64,000 bases of DNA, taken from the NCBI GenBank assembly GCA_029204225.1, contig CM055095.1, positions 55,515,612 to 55,579,611 of the forward strand. The letters run 5' to 3'. Numbering within the stretch: the stretch's first letter is position 1; every line of letters starts with the position of its first letter. Made by a program: the position numbers and the translations under genes. This document shows, piece after piece, positions 44,194 through 59,100 of this stretch. The notes beneath the pieces are model-generated. The model was not told the DNA's origin. It was given only the letters and a program-made list of their open reading frames with translations, and ran no database searches. Origin of the DNA: Diphasiastrum complanatum (Eukaryota; Streptophyta; Lycopodiopsida; Lycopodiales; Lycopodiaceae).

Positions 44194-44406
44194 AAACAAG
44201 CGAGTTATATTGCAACAACAGTATAAGAGTACAACCCACTTAACACTTATGGCTAGAGCCACATTCAAAAGAGGTAATAGGTGTGGGTGTGTGCTTTCGT
44301 CATCTCACTTTCGAAGGCTTGCCTAAAAAAATGGGTGACAAAGAGCCAAAAAAAAATAGGTGACAAGGGAAATGACCAAGCAAACCACCCTAAAGTCAAA
44401 AGGTGA

Positions 44407-44420
44407 AAACCCTAAACCCT
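44407..44420 (+). promoter_or_regulatory. Telo-box in TIM8 leader/promoter
   Basis: AAACCCTAAACCCT, the plant telo-box (AAACCCTA) in near-tandem, lies 139 bp upstream of the TIM8 start. Telo-boxes are known in promoters and 5' leaders of plant growth and translation genes; a role here is inference. Confidence 0.55.
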
Positions 44421-44558
44421 GATTTGATTTGAGAAAAGTTCAAACCTTCTTCGTTCAGAACCCTAACTTGTTAACGAGGCCTGGAAAACAACTGAGCTCC
44501 TACCGAAGCAGGCCGCCTTTCCTGTCATCGTCTTTCTTCTGATTTCCTCTCTGCGGCT

Positions 44559-46268
44559 ATGGATAATGCGTCCCTTGATTCACCCGCCACTGCGGAGCTC
44601 CAGAGCTTTCTGGAGGTGGGTTTTTCCTCCTTATTTCTGCAATCAACTCTTTGGTATCACCTGGTATTTCAAATGCCAATTTAATGCCATACTTATATAT
44701 ATATACTATGGTTGGTGATTTTGGTTACTGGGTGGATGGGTCTTATATTGATTACCCTTTGCATAGAGTTGTAATTGCTGGTTGATTCTGTCGGTTCTTT
44801 AGTCATGTTCTTGCTTTATTGAATGTTTTTTTTTGTTAATGCCTCCTTTTACATATCTGTCTTATTCGTTTGCGGCCCAAAATGCGATTGAGTTTTAGTG
44901 TTGGAACTGCCTATATTATCAAGCAGTCGAGTGACGCTATGAAATATAATATAGGCCCCAGAAAAGGCTGAAATTCATGTCAAAAGCAATTACGTTTTTG
45001 CAAAGGCCCCTGTTCGAGAGCCTTCCCGAGTGTGAAGTCATTGTTGAAAAATTGCAGAAACTAAATTTATTACTATTTTTTTGAGATATTTGTTCCTACT
45101 ATGCACCTTACAAATCTGTAAGGGACATTCACTTTTTATTCATAATAAGCACACCTTATAAATTTGTAAGGTTCATTTAGTGATGACTAGTTTTAAACAA
45201 AGCATAATTGTGCCATTTAAAGCGTTCTTGGAAATACATTGAAAATTTTCCAATAGTGCTTTACATATTGGAATTATAATTTGGGGACGTGTATATGCCC
45301 GACTTCAAATCCATGCATTCACTTGTGTCAGAGTAGCTCCTGGCGCAGGTCCTGATAGAATGTGACCATGATCTCCTCATCAGCTTGTGTCGTGCGAACA
45401 AGCACCCAGTTGCTCCATTTCCTTTCAGAGGTTGTAGAACAATCTTCTGAGAGAGGCAAGTGGCTACCCATCTCAACATAGGTGTCTAGTTGCCAAAGAT
45501 ATTCCACTAGGTGATTGGCGTTCTTCTCCAAGGTCCCAACTTACTTGAAAGTGACCTGCCTTACTTAAATTAAAACTATAAACTCTAAGGCAAATAAACT
45601 TAGAAATTGCATGAAAAAAAGTACACTAACTTTGTATGACAGCCTTGCCAAGCTCTATTAGTTTATGATTAGTGCTAGCAATCAATTCAAAGCTTTACAT
45701 TTGCTATCTTGGATGAATTGCCTGTGTTGCGAGTAAGTGACATCTGGATAGTAAAATGTGAATAGCCTCTCTATGTTTTTAAATAACGAATCCCTAAAAT
45801 ACATGGTGGGGGTGCTTAGTTTTGACCATTTAACAATGGGAATGTTTGTTTGATATGTCGTCATGTTGCAAGTCTCAATTGAGGTAACACCTTAATTTGC
45901 ACTTCTTTCCTTGCAGAGCTAATCATTTATCTCTCTTCATAGATTGATATGGAATTTCACAGAGTTTTTAAAGTCTTGCTTTTTGGATTAATTTGAGAGT
46001 GTGGGCTGCTTACGTGTCTTGTCTTTTCCTTTTCTGAGCTTTACTTTGTTTCTTTTAATGCTTTTCGAATGTGCAGCAAGAGAAGCAGAGAGCAATGCTG
46101 AATGAATTGGTGGCAAAGCTGACTGATGTTTGTTGGGATAAGTGCATCACTGGTTCTCCAGGAAGCAAGTTTAGCTCTAGTGAATCAACATGTCTCACCA
46201 ATTGTGCACAACGTTTTTTAGAAACAAGTGCACTGATTCTTCGCCGCTTTCAAAGCATGCAACAGTAG
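44559..46268 (+). CDS. TIM8: Mitochondrial import chaperone Tim8
   Basis: Small Tim protein of the mitochondrial intermembrane space; with Tim13 it escorts hydrophobic precursors to the TIM22/SAM machinery. Two exons, 44559-44615 and 46077-46268, join at phase 0 to 82 codons, the usual size. Exon 1 gives MDNASLDSPATAELQSFLE; exon 2 starts QEKQRAMLNELV. The twin CX3C signature is intact (CWDKC and CLTNC, 15 residues apart), needed for two disulfides after Mia40 import. KFSSSESTCL matches Tim8 more closely than Tim9, 10 or 13. The intron is 1,461 bp with GT-AG ends and harbours a minus-strand retroelement scrap. A telo-box precedes the gene. Very likely functional. Confidence 0.95.
45261..45545 (-). 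pseudogene. Retroelement scrap in TIM8 intron
   Basis: Minus-strand codons read NANHLVEYLWQLDTYVEMGS and KWSNWVLVRTTQADEEIMVT, a pattern I associate with Copia-type gag relics in plants, though the family is not certain. A second overlapping frame is open for 72 codons. It is antisense to TIM8 and lies wholly inside the intron. Confidence 0.45.
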
Positions 46269-48728
46269 AAAAACAATTTACAGTCTGATTTAATATCTAG
46301 TTTAATTGGAAGATACAGGTACGATTTTAAGTTTTCACTGTTAAAGGCTGAAGTTATCAGCTCATTCATTGTCAAAATGCTTGATCTTTATGAGTTCTTA
46401 TATTCATAACATTACCATTTTTGTGCCCAAAGAAAGTTGATTTGAACAAACTCTTGAATTCTCTGTGTTCTTTGGGGATATTTACTCGAAGTATGCTTAA
46501 ATACCTACTACTTGAGTAGGTTAATACTAATAATCTTTAATGGCGTTGGATTATCAAAACAAGCAAAAGCAAAAGAATGCTCACGTTGTCCAACTTCTTC
46601 CAATATTTCTGTGGGGGACGAATTGCATGTACCTGACTTTGTCTGTGAAATCTAAGCCCTGTATCTGAATGCAGTTGGATTGCATTATAAAGTTGCTCTG
46701 CTTTGCCTTTGCCCGAAGTCTTTAAGGCATGTAACTCCAATGCCCTCTACCAATAGAGTTTATAGCAAGAAGGAAATGCAGGTGTCTATGGTTTTCATTC
46801 TACTCTTGTTCCATATGTAATAGAATACACTAAGGATCATGCCTCCCACACAATAAGTAAACAGTGCTTTATGATTGCCATGTATTTGCAGATAGCTTCA
46901 CAAATAAAAATACCATGACCAAAAGATATTGAGCCTTATGTAAGTGTGTAGTGGCAATCCAAAATGGCTTGGTTTTGGTGATGTCCATAGAGACTAAGCA
47001 AGTCTTTTCACTAAAATGATAGTGATTTGAATAGCTACTATTTTGCTGTATGCCATATTTCACTAATGTAGGGCAAGAATGATTCGTACAAGCTTTGCAT
47101 TTCAAGAAAGGCTTGTAACGTTTAGCCATTTGCTTGGTATTACACATTTCTGTTTTGCACTCAAGTGGACTTTCACCTTAGAAAGTTTTCCATTGGACGA
47201 AGTCGGGCGTGCAATTGCATATAGTGGTTTTCCTTATGCAACAACTTCTAGATCATGGCCATTGTTGCATCTTGAGAATCTATAGTAAGGTAAAGATGGT
47301 ACAAAATTGGACTAGTCCATGCTTTTCATTCATAGATTGGAGCTGTTACTGTTAACGTGGAAAATTGAAAAATATACTTATATGTGTCACAAAACGTTTT
47401 AAAAGTGACATTAATCTATTATTGCTATAATACGATTGGTTGGTTGGAATAAGAATAGGGGAAGGCCTTAGGGCGGCGGCCTTCCTCGAAGTAATAACTG
47501 CCAGGCGTTTTTGAGCATTGAATGGATGACTTCAAAGTAAAAAAAATCAGAAAGTTAACCATGATTCGAACATATATGGATTGAAATATGTTTGACTTAA
47601 ACTCAGAGTTTCAAACTTGATGGTCTCTCTTTAGGGGATGATTTTTGGTTTCACCATGAGTGTGACTTTTCACTTAGAAAGAAAAGAAGTTAGGCTTAAA
47701 CTACTAAAACCAAAAAATTAAAAAACAGGGAGGAATGGGCTGATATGTATTATGTAACATTACTTTTAAAGGATGAGTAGAAGCAACAATATTGGGTGTT
47801 GCCCTTAACAAGTGGGGCAGGTCTTTTGTGTCATACCCACTAACGTGTGATGACTTATATAGAAGTAATACTGCTGCTTTTATTATTGATGAATGGAAAC
47901 CAACAATGTACCAAAAGATGAAAGTATATAGAATGATAATGCCTGATGGCAAAGAGAAATTAAGCTCAAAAGCTTAATAAAATGATAAGTTAACTATCAA
48001 TCTTTTGTCTATCATTCTGAGTTCAGTGTCGTGCAAGATCTCATTGCATATATCTGAGCATGCAAGTGAAAAATTCCTTCATATACTGGTTTTGACAAAC
48101 GAACCACAGATTGCTCTTTAGTGCATAGATAGCTGGTTTGCTTCATACCTTGCAGGATCGCGGCTATACCAGACAGCTTCATACTTCTAAGAAGCGCTTA
48201 GAATCACAATTGAACTTGTGGGCTTTGCACTGCTCAGGATTGTGACTGAATTTACCTTGTTTCTTACTTCTCATAAGTGCTCAAAATTGCTTCATGTAGG
48301 CGACTCCAATATGTCTAAATGTTCCTCCTGTAGATGCTGGGAGATCATATCTCAGGCATTATTTTTTGTTGACACTTGAGCAATGCTCCATTATAGAGTT
48401 ATGTCAATTCTTTCTAAAGAGCAATTGCATAAAGCAACCAAATGCTTGTTTTATTGCATGCTGACTTAAATACTTAAACAAGGTTTTTGTTTGGAATAGA
48501 AGGCATAATGTATGCATAATGTTAAGCCTGGTTGTGTGGGCAGCAGATCAAAGTGTATAAACTCATGTTGTTATTACTGAAGGATGGGAAAATTCATCAA
48601 TGTACAAAAGATCAAATTACATAGAATGATAATGCCAAAAGGCAAAAAGTAATTAAGCTAAAAAGCTTAATAGAACGTAAGGCAATAAAATAATTACTCA
48701 AAACCTACTGTCTGAAGTAAATCAGTAG
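46269..48728. other. Intergenic region downstream of TIM8
   Basis: No assignable gene. A diverged pair of repeats lies at about 47880-47990 and 48580-48690 (TACATAGAATGATAATGCC-like, then AATTAAGCT..AAAGCTTAATA), and a looser relative occurs in PQT3 intron 11 near 58459. Possible degenerate transposon ends. Confidence 0.5.
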
Positions 48729-49776
48729 CTATAATAGTGTCACTAATAGGTTAGGCAAGAAGCTTTGGAGCATGCACTCTTGCAAATTGAGCTTGTTGAA
48801 GAACTGAAAGTATTTGCGAACGTTGCAATGTGATAGAAGTACGTTGACGATAGAAATATACCCTGACAAATGGTGATTAACATTTTTTAACAACAAGCTC
48901 CACACATGGGGACAAAAAACTATTAAATTTTTGGTGAAAACATCCATATGTGTCCAAAGCAAAGGGGATAAATTCTTCATCAGTTCATGGTCATTGTAAT
49001 GTCGTTCCTTCTTTGAGCTGTGTGAGATCCCCTTGCGTGGTGGGAGAATGATGAAGGTCTTGTCACGAGGGATCAACAATAACATTGGCAAGAGTGTGAA
49101 TCCCCTCACATAAAAGAATAAGGTCAATACGCCGACGAGATGACTACGAAGATGGCCCTGGCAAAATGTGTCTGCTCTCAAACAACAAGAAAATTAGTCA
49201 TGAGCAAAAAGAGCAAGAACATCATGAATAGAATCATGTGAATATATGATCTCCACTTGAGGGACACCACATAAGATGAGTACCCAAGGAACCCATCACA
49301 TGGCCACATGAATATTTAGAGAGACCATTTAACACTAGATGTGGTAGCCCCAATTTGATATGAAAGGCGGTGATAAACAAGTCAGAGGAGAGTCTCAAAA
49401 GTGGAAAAATTGGATGTGCAACCAATCAATCCCCTACCTTGGACCAGCACAATAAAGAAGACGAGCCCGAACTGCATCAGATTGTGATTCATGGATAAGT
49501 TGAGTGAAGGAATAAAAGTGAAGATGTTCTATGAGAGTCTTTTGAGAATGTAATCACCGATTTCCAATCAAAGATTCAAAGGAAGTTACCCTGCTAAAAC
49601 TTGGAAACTAGTGCAGAGGCAACAAGAGCCCAACTTCCTAGAAAAGCAATGGAAACGATAATAGGTAGTAGGCCAACATCACCTGAAGAAGCAATATGAG
49701 AAATTTGTCTCTTAGAAAGCTGACCTTTACATGTGTCAAAAGTGCGTAGACCCAAAAGTCGACCAAATACGCCCAC
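48729..49776 (-). pseudogene. Retroelement polyprotein C-terminal relic
   Basis: Minus-strand reading through stops gives IVSIAFLGSWALVASALVSK, FITAFHIKLGLPHLVLNGLS, a zinc-like CGHVMGSLGTHLMWC, then, in another frame, NDHELMKNLSPLLWTHMDVF and LQQAQFARV-like ends. I recognise this as the region downstream of a reverse transcriptase in certain plant and algal non-LTR-like elements (the 'GLPH..L...C.CG....GTH...C' block). Exact element class is uncertain. Confidence 0.5.
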
Positions 49777-49849
49777 TAAAGAATAATCGAAACCTTGGAG
49801 TAACGATAATACATCAGATGAAGGAGATTAGGTAAGTGTGACATTATGA

Positions 49850-52120
<2,271 letters not shown>

Positions 52121-53101
52121 ATCGAATATTCGGTTGTTTGCCTGGACTGCACATCTCTCTCTCTCTCTCTCTCTCGTTTATATCATTTTTTGTCCTCCCT
52201 TTCTCTGCTATTTCGCCTCGCATCAGTTTTCTCGCTCTTCTCGAGGCTTTTGTTCGCATCCTTTGCGCGGCCACAGCTCCCATACCTTGCCGTGTGTGTG
52301 GGGATCGTTCGCCTTTGCATCGGCTTCGCCTCGGAGTTTATTGCTGTGGTGGATCATTTGCTGCTTTTTCCCTCGTTATCTTGCTCCAGGTATGTGTATG
52401 GATCGTCGATATCCCATGGTTTTGGTTGCTTTTGGTGCTGAAATGGCCAGGAAGTGAGGAATCTTCTTTGGAGCTGCAACTATTGGCTTTGAGACATGAG
52501 CATAGTGACTAATTGTTAATAATAGTCTTCAGATCCATCGTGGTGCTGTGAAGCGAGCATCGTTCTTTTGAAGGCAGGAAGATCAGGGTTTCTGGAGTTT
52601 TTGCAGATATTTTTTGTTCGTTGCTCAGAGCGAGATGTCACATCGAAGAGGCGTTCGCCTTTTTTTTGCGGTCTGAAGATTACAAACTATTGTCTTCTGG
52701 CAATCTTCCCTTTGTGCGCTTATGTTTTACGTAAAGGAAAAGTTTCCTAGGAAGTCGACAGTTGTTGTTACAACAATTTTTCGAACAGAAAGCGAACTGT
52801 CAAACTTTTGCTTTTTTCCTGAGCTTCTACCTCAAATCACACTACTGTGAAGGAATTGGCCGAGCTGCATCGAAAGGATTTTTTCAAATCTACTTGCCGT
52901 CAACTCGTGCTGCTTCGGGTCCAGGAAGGCTACCACAAGCATCAGGGTTTCAGTTCTGAAAATACACCTGCATCTGCTGTCAGGCAGTGGCACTCTTTGT
53001 AGGTCTAGAAAATATTGTTGAAGGCACCATAAGCCTTTATGTTATTATTGTAAGAGCCCTCAGTATATCTTAAAGAAATCTAGGGCTTCGTAAAAAAAAT
53101 T
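52121..53101 (+). promoter_or_regulatory. Likely 5' leader of the PQT3-like gene
   Basis: Pyrimidine-rich sequence with a short CT run (52153-52174) ahead of the coding start. A plausible donor CTCCAG|GTATGTG lies at 52388-52389, so a 5' leader intron is possible. Short open frames here have no family match and probably reflect untranslated leader. Placement of transcription start is not possible from sequence alone. Confidence 0.4.
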
Positions 53102-56100
53102 ATGGCTGTTCATTACAAGTTTAAAAGTGCCAAAGATTATGACTCTATTCCTATTGAGGGGCACTTCATATCTGTTTCAAATTTGAAAGAAAAGATTGTT
53201 GAGAAGATGAAATTGGGCAGAGCCTCTGATTTTGATCTTCTAATCTCCAATGCTCAAACTAGTGAAGGTCGACATCTTTCTTTTTGATGTAAATATTTAG
53301 TGGCTTTTGCCGTTTTTAGGTACTTGCAAGAAGTTCCTCTTTTAAAGTTAATAGGCCATCAGCCTGGATAAAGAAAGCTGGCACATTTTTTCATTTTTGT
53401 AGAGTTGTTGCAGTTTTACATGAATTCATCATAAAGGCAACAGTTAGATTGAGAAGTGGGGATAACAACATTTTGTTCAATGGATCAGTAAATCAGCTAG
53501 TTGAGATTAGTCACAGTTTGAAAATTGCCCCTCTTTTGAGAGGAATCATTTTCATACAAATGCATTTAATCTTAGAAATGTTACACGCACCACATGCCTC
53601 CAAGATATCTGCCGCAGTTAGGCAGGGAAATCTGAATTTGCTTGTGCTTAATGTAAAAGGTGTGTTTCGAAATCATCCATTGGGATATTTTTGATGGCAG
53701 CGCACTGGCAACACGTAATTTGAATCTTTTATTGGTATTACAGAATACAGTGATGAAGGATTTTTGGTGCCAAAAAACACTTCAGTTTTAGTCCGTCGAG
53801 TTCCTGGGAAGCCTCGCCTGCCAATCGTCGCTGATGTCAGAGAAGAGTATTAACCTATTCTAAATCTCCCGGGGCTATTTGTTTTGTTAATGATAAAGGC
53901 TGACTATTTAACCACTTAGTTACAGTTTGGCTTTCCGGGTCATCTTGCATGTTGTATATCTCAAGAATTCTGCTGGGCTTCCATGGTGTGGTATTTGGAA
54001 GCTAAGCTTATTAGGAGCATAATGTATGAGTAATTCTTTTACAAGCCACATATTAAAGTTGTTTTTCTTTATGCATGGTTTTTCTTGATCCATGTCTAAG
54101 ACTTTGGGTTGATTTTCAAATATCATGGACTTTAGACGAGCTGCCAACTCTATTTAATGGCATCACTCTTAGCAGAAACCTTGAGTCTCGAGCATGATCA
54201 ATCATCAGGGGTTCCTAGACTTTCCTCTATGTAGAAGGTTTCTTTCACTGATACAACACCATGGCCATTGATCATGCTAAAAACTTGAGACTTCTGTTTG
54301 CGGGATGCCTGTCACCGTTCATGCATTTTACAGTACCATTTGAAAAGCTCTCATGTGGGTACTATCTCATTACAAGAGAATTTGATTAGGATCACAATGA
54401 TGCAGGCACAAAGCTGCCGAAGACAGTTCACGACAATCTGCTTTATTTAGTAATGGACTGGAGACTTCTCAGCGCACTGCTGTAAGATTCATATTTAACT
54501 CTTTTGGTCAAACTCAAGTGCAGCTGATGGACATTTGGCATCAGTTTAGAAAATTTTGCAGTCATTCATATCTTTCAGTTAAGATGTTCCACATAAGACT
54601 GAAGTAGTTCTTGATTCACAGCCTGAAGTGCCTGATTGGATGGATGAGTTTGGAGTTGATTTATATGAAGAGCCCGAAGTTCTTCAGAATCAACCTGTCA
54701 TTAACAAGGCAGATGAAGATAGCAAAATCAAAGCATTTGTTGATGCTTCAGCATCAGATTGGCAGCGGTGAGCTTTTGGTGGAGATCTGTACGGATGTCC
54801 GTTTTATTTTTTCAATTTGAGGGAAGGGTATTATAATCGCTTCATTGTTGTATTTAATTAGCTTCAAAGGGTAAGAGAGGTCTTTACATGTTCACTGTCA
54901 TTTTAGTGATTTACTTTTTCCACAAATTCCTTATGCAGGCAAACCCAAGAAACCTTCTCTGGTGGCAGAGGTTTTGGCAGAGGTGGCCAGGGAAGGGGTG
55001 CTGGTGGAAGGGGGTTTGGTAAGCATTCCCAAAATTTGGGTTAAAGTTTTAGTCTGTGGAGAAATTTGTATAATTGTGTGTGAGGTATATTTGATTATGA
55101 ATTTATGATGTAGGTTTTTTTTTTCAGCTCAACGCATAGATGCCCTTAGCATAAGCCATGGCCACTTTATCCTGTAATGATTGGATCATTGTTACCTGCT
55201 CACGTTTGGGAACTCTTTTGAGTTGCTATGATCTGTATGGAATTTCATTATTAGAGATTTCGAAGATGATTTCAAATGTTCTTTAAGGAATGACAGATAC
55301 AGTTGTAAAGACTCAAGCTTAGAATCATTGAGCCATTTCAGAAATCTTCACTTCAATTTTTTAATCATTGCCATTGATTCCTGTGCAATGAAACTTACAC
55401 AAAGCGCAGAACAAGTAAGACATGCTGCTGTTGGGTAAGCGCCACATCCATCAGACATTACTTCTATCATGACCAGCAGTAAAATAAAAAGCATACCACC
55501 TCCTGATAACTTTGCATCAGTTGAGGCTATCGCAGACCTTTTGGCACCAATATATATGCTCGCAATTTTATGTTTTTTTCCACAAAGTGGATGGGTGGCC
55601 TAATTCTGGGAATATTGTACAAGCGTTCTAGCCTTGGTGGATACAAAGTTGTTGGGAGATGATGGGTATGTTATTTATTGCTCACTGATGGAAGTGATGG
55701 CTGCCGGGTATACTCCAAGATATACACCCTTGTGGTCAAGTTTGTTTTTGACAGACAGTATTGTGTATCATTGGCACCAAGCCCTTTGGAATTTTGATGT
55801 TCAGCATGTAATGTATCACATTTAAAGCAAAAGAACACACTGCATCATGATTGCGTAATGTAGTCAAGAAAGTCTGTTTTTTGTTCTTACTGTGCAACTC
55901 AATCTCCAGCAGAAACTGCAACATGGCCTGCATATTGTAAAATGCTATTGGATCATTTATGCAGGTCATGTTTTCCAAAAGCGAACACCTCCTCAAGGCT
56001 ATGTGTGTCATCGCTGTGGAGTGACTGGTCTGTGCTCTTGGGCTTGGTTCTGTTTGCTTTTTCTTGTGTTAGTCAGTAGGTTTGTCAAATCCTGTTTTTC

Positions 56101-59100
56101 TGTAGGCACTCTTACATTGTTCTTTTCAGGGCATTACATACAACACTGCCCCACCAATGGTGATCCTACTTATGATATGAAGAAGGTTAAGCTGCCAACT
56201 GGTATACCAAAGACTATGCTTGTTGCAAACCCCGATGGCTCTTATGCATTACCTAACGGTCAAGTAGCTGTCTTGAAGCCCAACGAGTAAGTTATTTGTA
56301 TGCACGTTGCATTAATGTCCTAGAATGCAAAGAATTTTTTAGGATTAAAGCTTTTCATGCCGGTTTCAGAAGATGGAGTCTGGACATCAATATTTGAAGC
56401 TTTCCAATATAGATTTTATAAGATTAACACAGAGACAACTCTGATTTACTTGACTTTTATGCCTGATGGAGTGTGGGGAGAGGGGCTATAGAAATGGGAA
56501 TAAGACTTTGACTTTGTAGCCATCCAGAGGGAGATGATAAGGATCCTGTTGTTCTAGGGCAGTTTTCGCCAGGGGAGTCTTATCCTGGGAACTTGAGTCA
56601 GAGATTTGGGTTTACATGAAGCTATATTCTGAATGGTTGGTGCACGTGATATGACCTTTGTTGCAGAGTAGTAAAGGACGCTTCGAAGGTTGACATTCTA
56701 TCTTTGTCATGTATTGCATTGCAGGGCTGTTTTTGAGAAAGAAATTGATGGTTTTCCTTCTACACGGATGGTAGGAGATATCCCCCCTGAATTTCGATGC
56801 CCTCTTTGTCGGGATGTTTTGAAGGATGCAGTGCTTACTAGCAAATGCTGCTTCAAGAGTTACTGTGATAGATGTAATATGACATTCTATTTTCCTTATT
56901 TCTTTGCGATATAGCTGATAATCTTGTAGACCTTGAAAGCGTTGATTTGCGGGCCTGTGATTTGTCTTCAAGTTGTTTGGGCAGGACCAATCGAATACAT
57001 ATGATTTTCTCAATTGTCATACCTGGCAGCTGATACGTCCAGTTTGCCCAACAGGTATTCGAGAGCAAATCATGTCAAAGGGGAAGTGTATATGTGGAGC
57101 AACAAATATACTAGCAGATGATCTACTCCCAAACAAGACCCTTCGCGAAGCTATTGATCGACTTTTAGAGTCGACCACAATGACAACAAGTGCTGAGAAT
57201 GCAGGAAGCAAAGTACAGATACAAGGTCTCAATCTTTGTGATGACCCATTTTTGTGTCTGATCTGCATTGACAAACCAAATCAAATTAAATCATTCTAGT
57301 AGGATGAGGTTGACCTTTATGAGTCCTACGAAGAATCAACTCTTTTGAAATCTTTAGTGTGTTTACTAAGCTATAAAATTTCAATATCTTTTCCTCTTGT
57401 TCAAAGCTGCTCACTTGTTTTATCACGTCCAATTGTTAAGAGATTGAGTAAATGGATTAGCCATTCTGATTTTTTCAGATATGGAGTCTGCTCCTTTACC
57501 ACGTCCAAAGGCCACTTCACCTGCAGCTTCAGCATCAGTCAAAGAATCACAGTCTACTATGAGGATGTCAGATACCTCAAACATTAAGGAGCGTACAATG
57601 CATGTAAAGCTCACGACTTCTCAGGCACCTAGTGCAACAGATGCTAGTGGTCGAGTTGATGATTTGGAGGCAGTAGAGAGAACGCCGGAGTCTGTCACTA
57701 CAAAGGAGCCTGCATCACAGGAGGAAGCAGTTACTTCGCAGGGGAAAAAGCAGCCAGCAGATGAAGAGGTTCAACAGGAGCATGTTCCGAACAGACCAGG
57801 TAGAATGCTTTGGGTGTTTGCCCACCTTTATAGTACTGAGGACAAGCTAAACTAAGCTTTTGAAGCTCTAAGCATTTGGAGTGATCTTCAGCTCTGACAA
57901 TGTTGAATCATGTCAAGCAGTGAGAAGGAATAAAGCTAGGCGTATGAGACCTCCTGTTGGACATAACATTCAAGGTATATCTTTTACCTGTAAATTCATG
58001 CCACAATCTGGTACTGACTGCTCTTTGAGCTGTTAATGGATAGGAACTTGTCAGGGGATTAGTAACTACTGCAGATGCCTACGATTTTTTGGAACTCTGT
58101 TGAGAGAAATTGCTTGCTTTGGTTGCCAATTTGAGATCTATTCTTGACCAAACGTATTTGTTTGTAGCTGCGTAGAAAAAACAAAGATCAGTTGATGTGT
58201 TTTGGTACCGACAGCTAAGTCAGTCTAGAAAGAGAACATAATATGTTTCCTGTTGTAGAAGCGTAAAATTGTTTTTGATCATAAAGTGTAATAAATTTAA
58301 AGGTAAAAGAGCTATCTGAACAATGAACGATGAGAGAGAGAGAGTAATGTCTTAAGTACTCGAGGGTACATAAAAATAGAAGCTACTTATAAAGTGTAGC
58401 TTCTACTTTTAAAGTATAATGCATAACAATGGAATTGTAAAAACCTCTTTGAAACGAAATTAAGCTAAAGCTAAAAGCTATAGCAATCTAGATGCTGATA
58501 ATGGTTCCACAAGTTGGCTAGCCATTGGAGAACATATCGTAAATCTACATCTACATGAACTGTGTGGTTAATCATCCATAGAGCCCTGGGGTAGAGGTCT
58601 GAAGGATGCAATGATGGTAGGCGAAGTGGTTGATGATGGTGCTGTATGCCATGGTGAGTCTCATTGGTGCAAACTTTGTGGTAACCGAGTAGGATGTGCT
58701 TGGGTAGATATGTGATGGTGAGCAAGGTGTAATGTAGATGGATGTGTAGGCTGATGCCTTTGTCTCCAGTCATGTGACATGAAGGGCTGTTTGCCTCGTC
58801 TTGAGATAATGCATCTCGTGCTGCAACAACTTTTGCACATGGATGGCGTCCTGAGGAGTAAGAGGTGATGTAAGGCTGGGGAGAAAGAAAGATATCTTTA
58901 TTAATGTCATTTTAAGAGGTGCTGTAAGTCTGGGGAGAAAGAAAGATATCTTTATTAATGTCATTTTGTACCAAAAGGTACATAAGACCGAAAGAATACA
59001 TATCAATTGTGCTGGTATCAAGGAGCGTACAAACGTGCACAAAACATAAAATTGACTAATTAACTAACTAAATCTAAACCCTATAATGCTATAATGTCAT

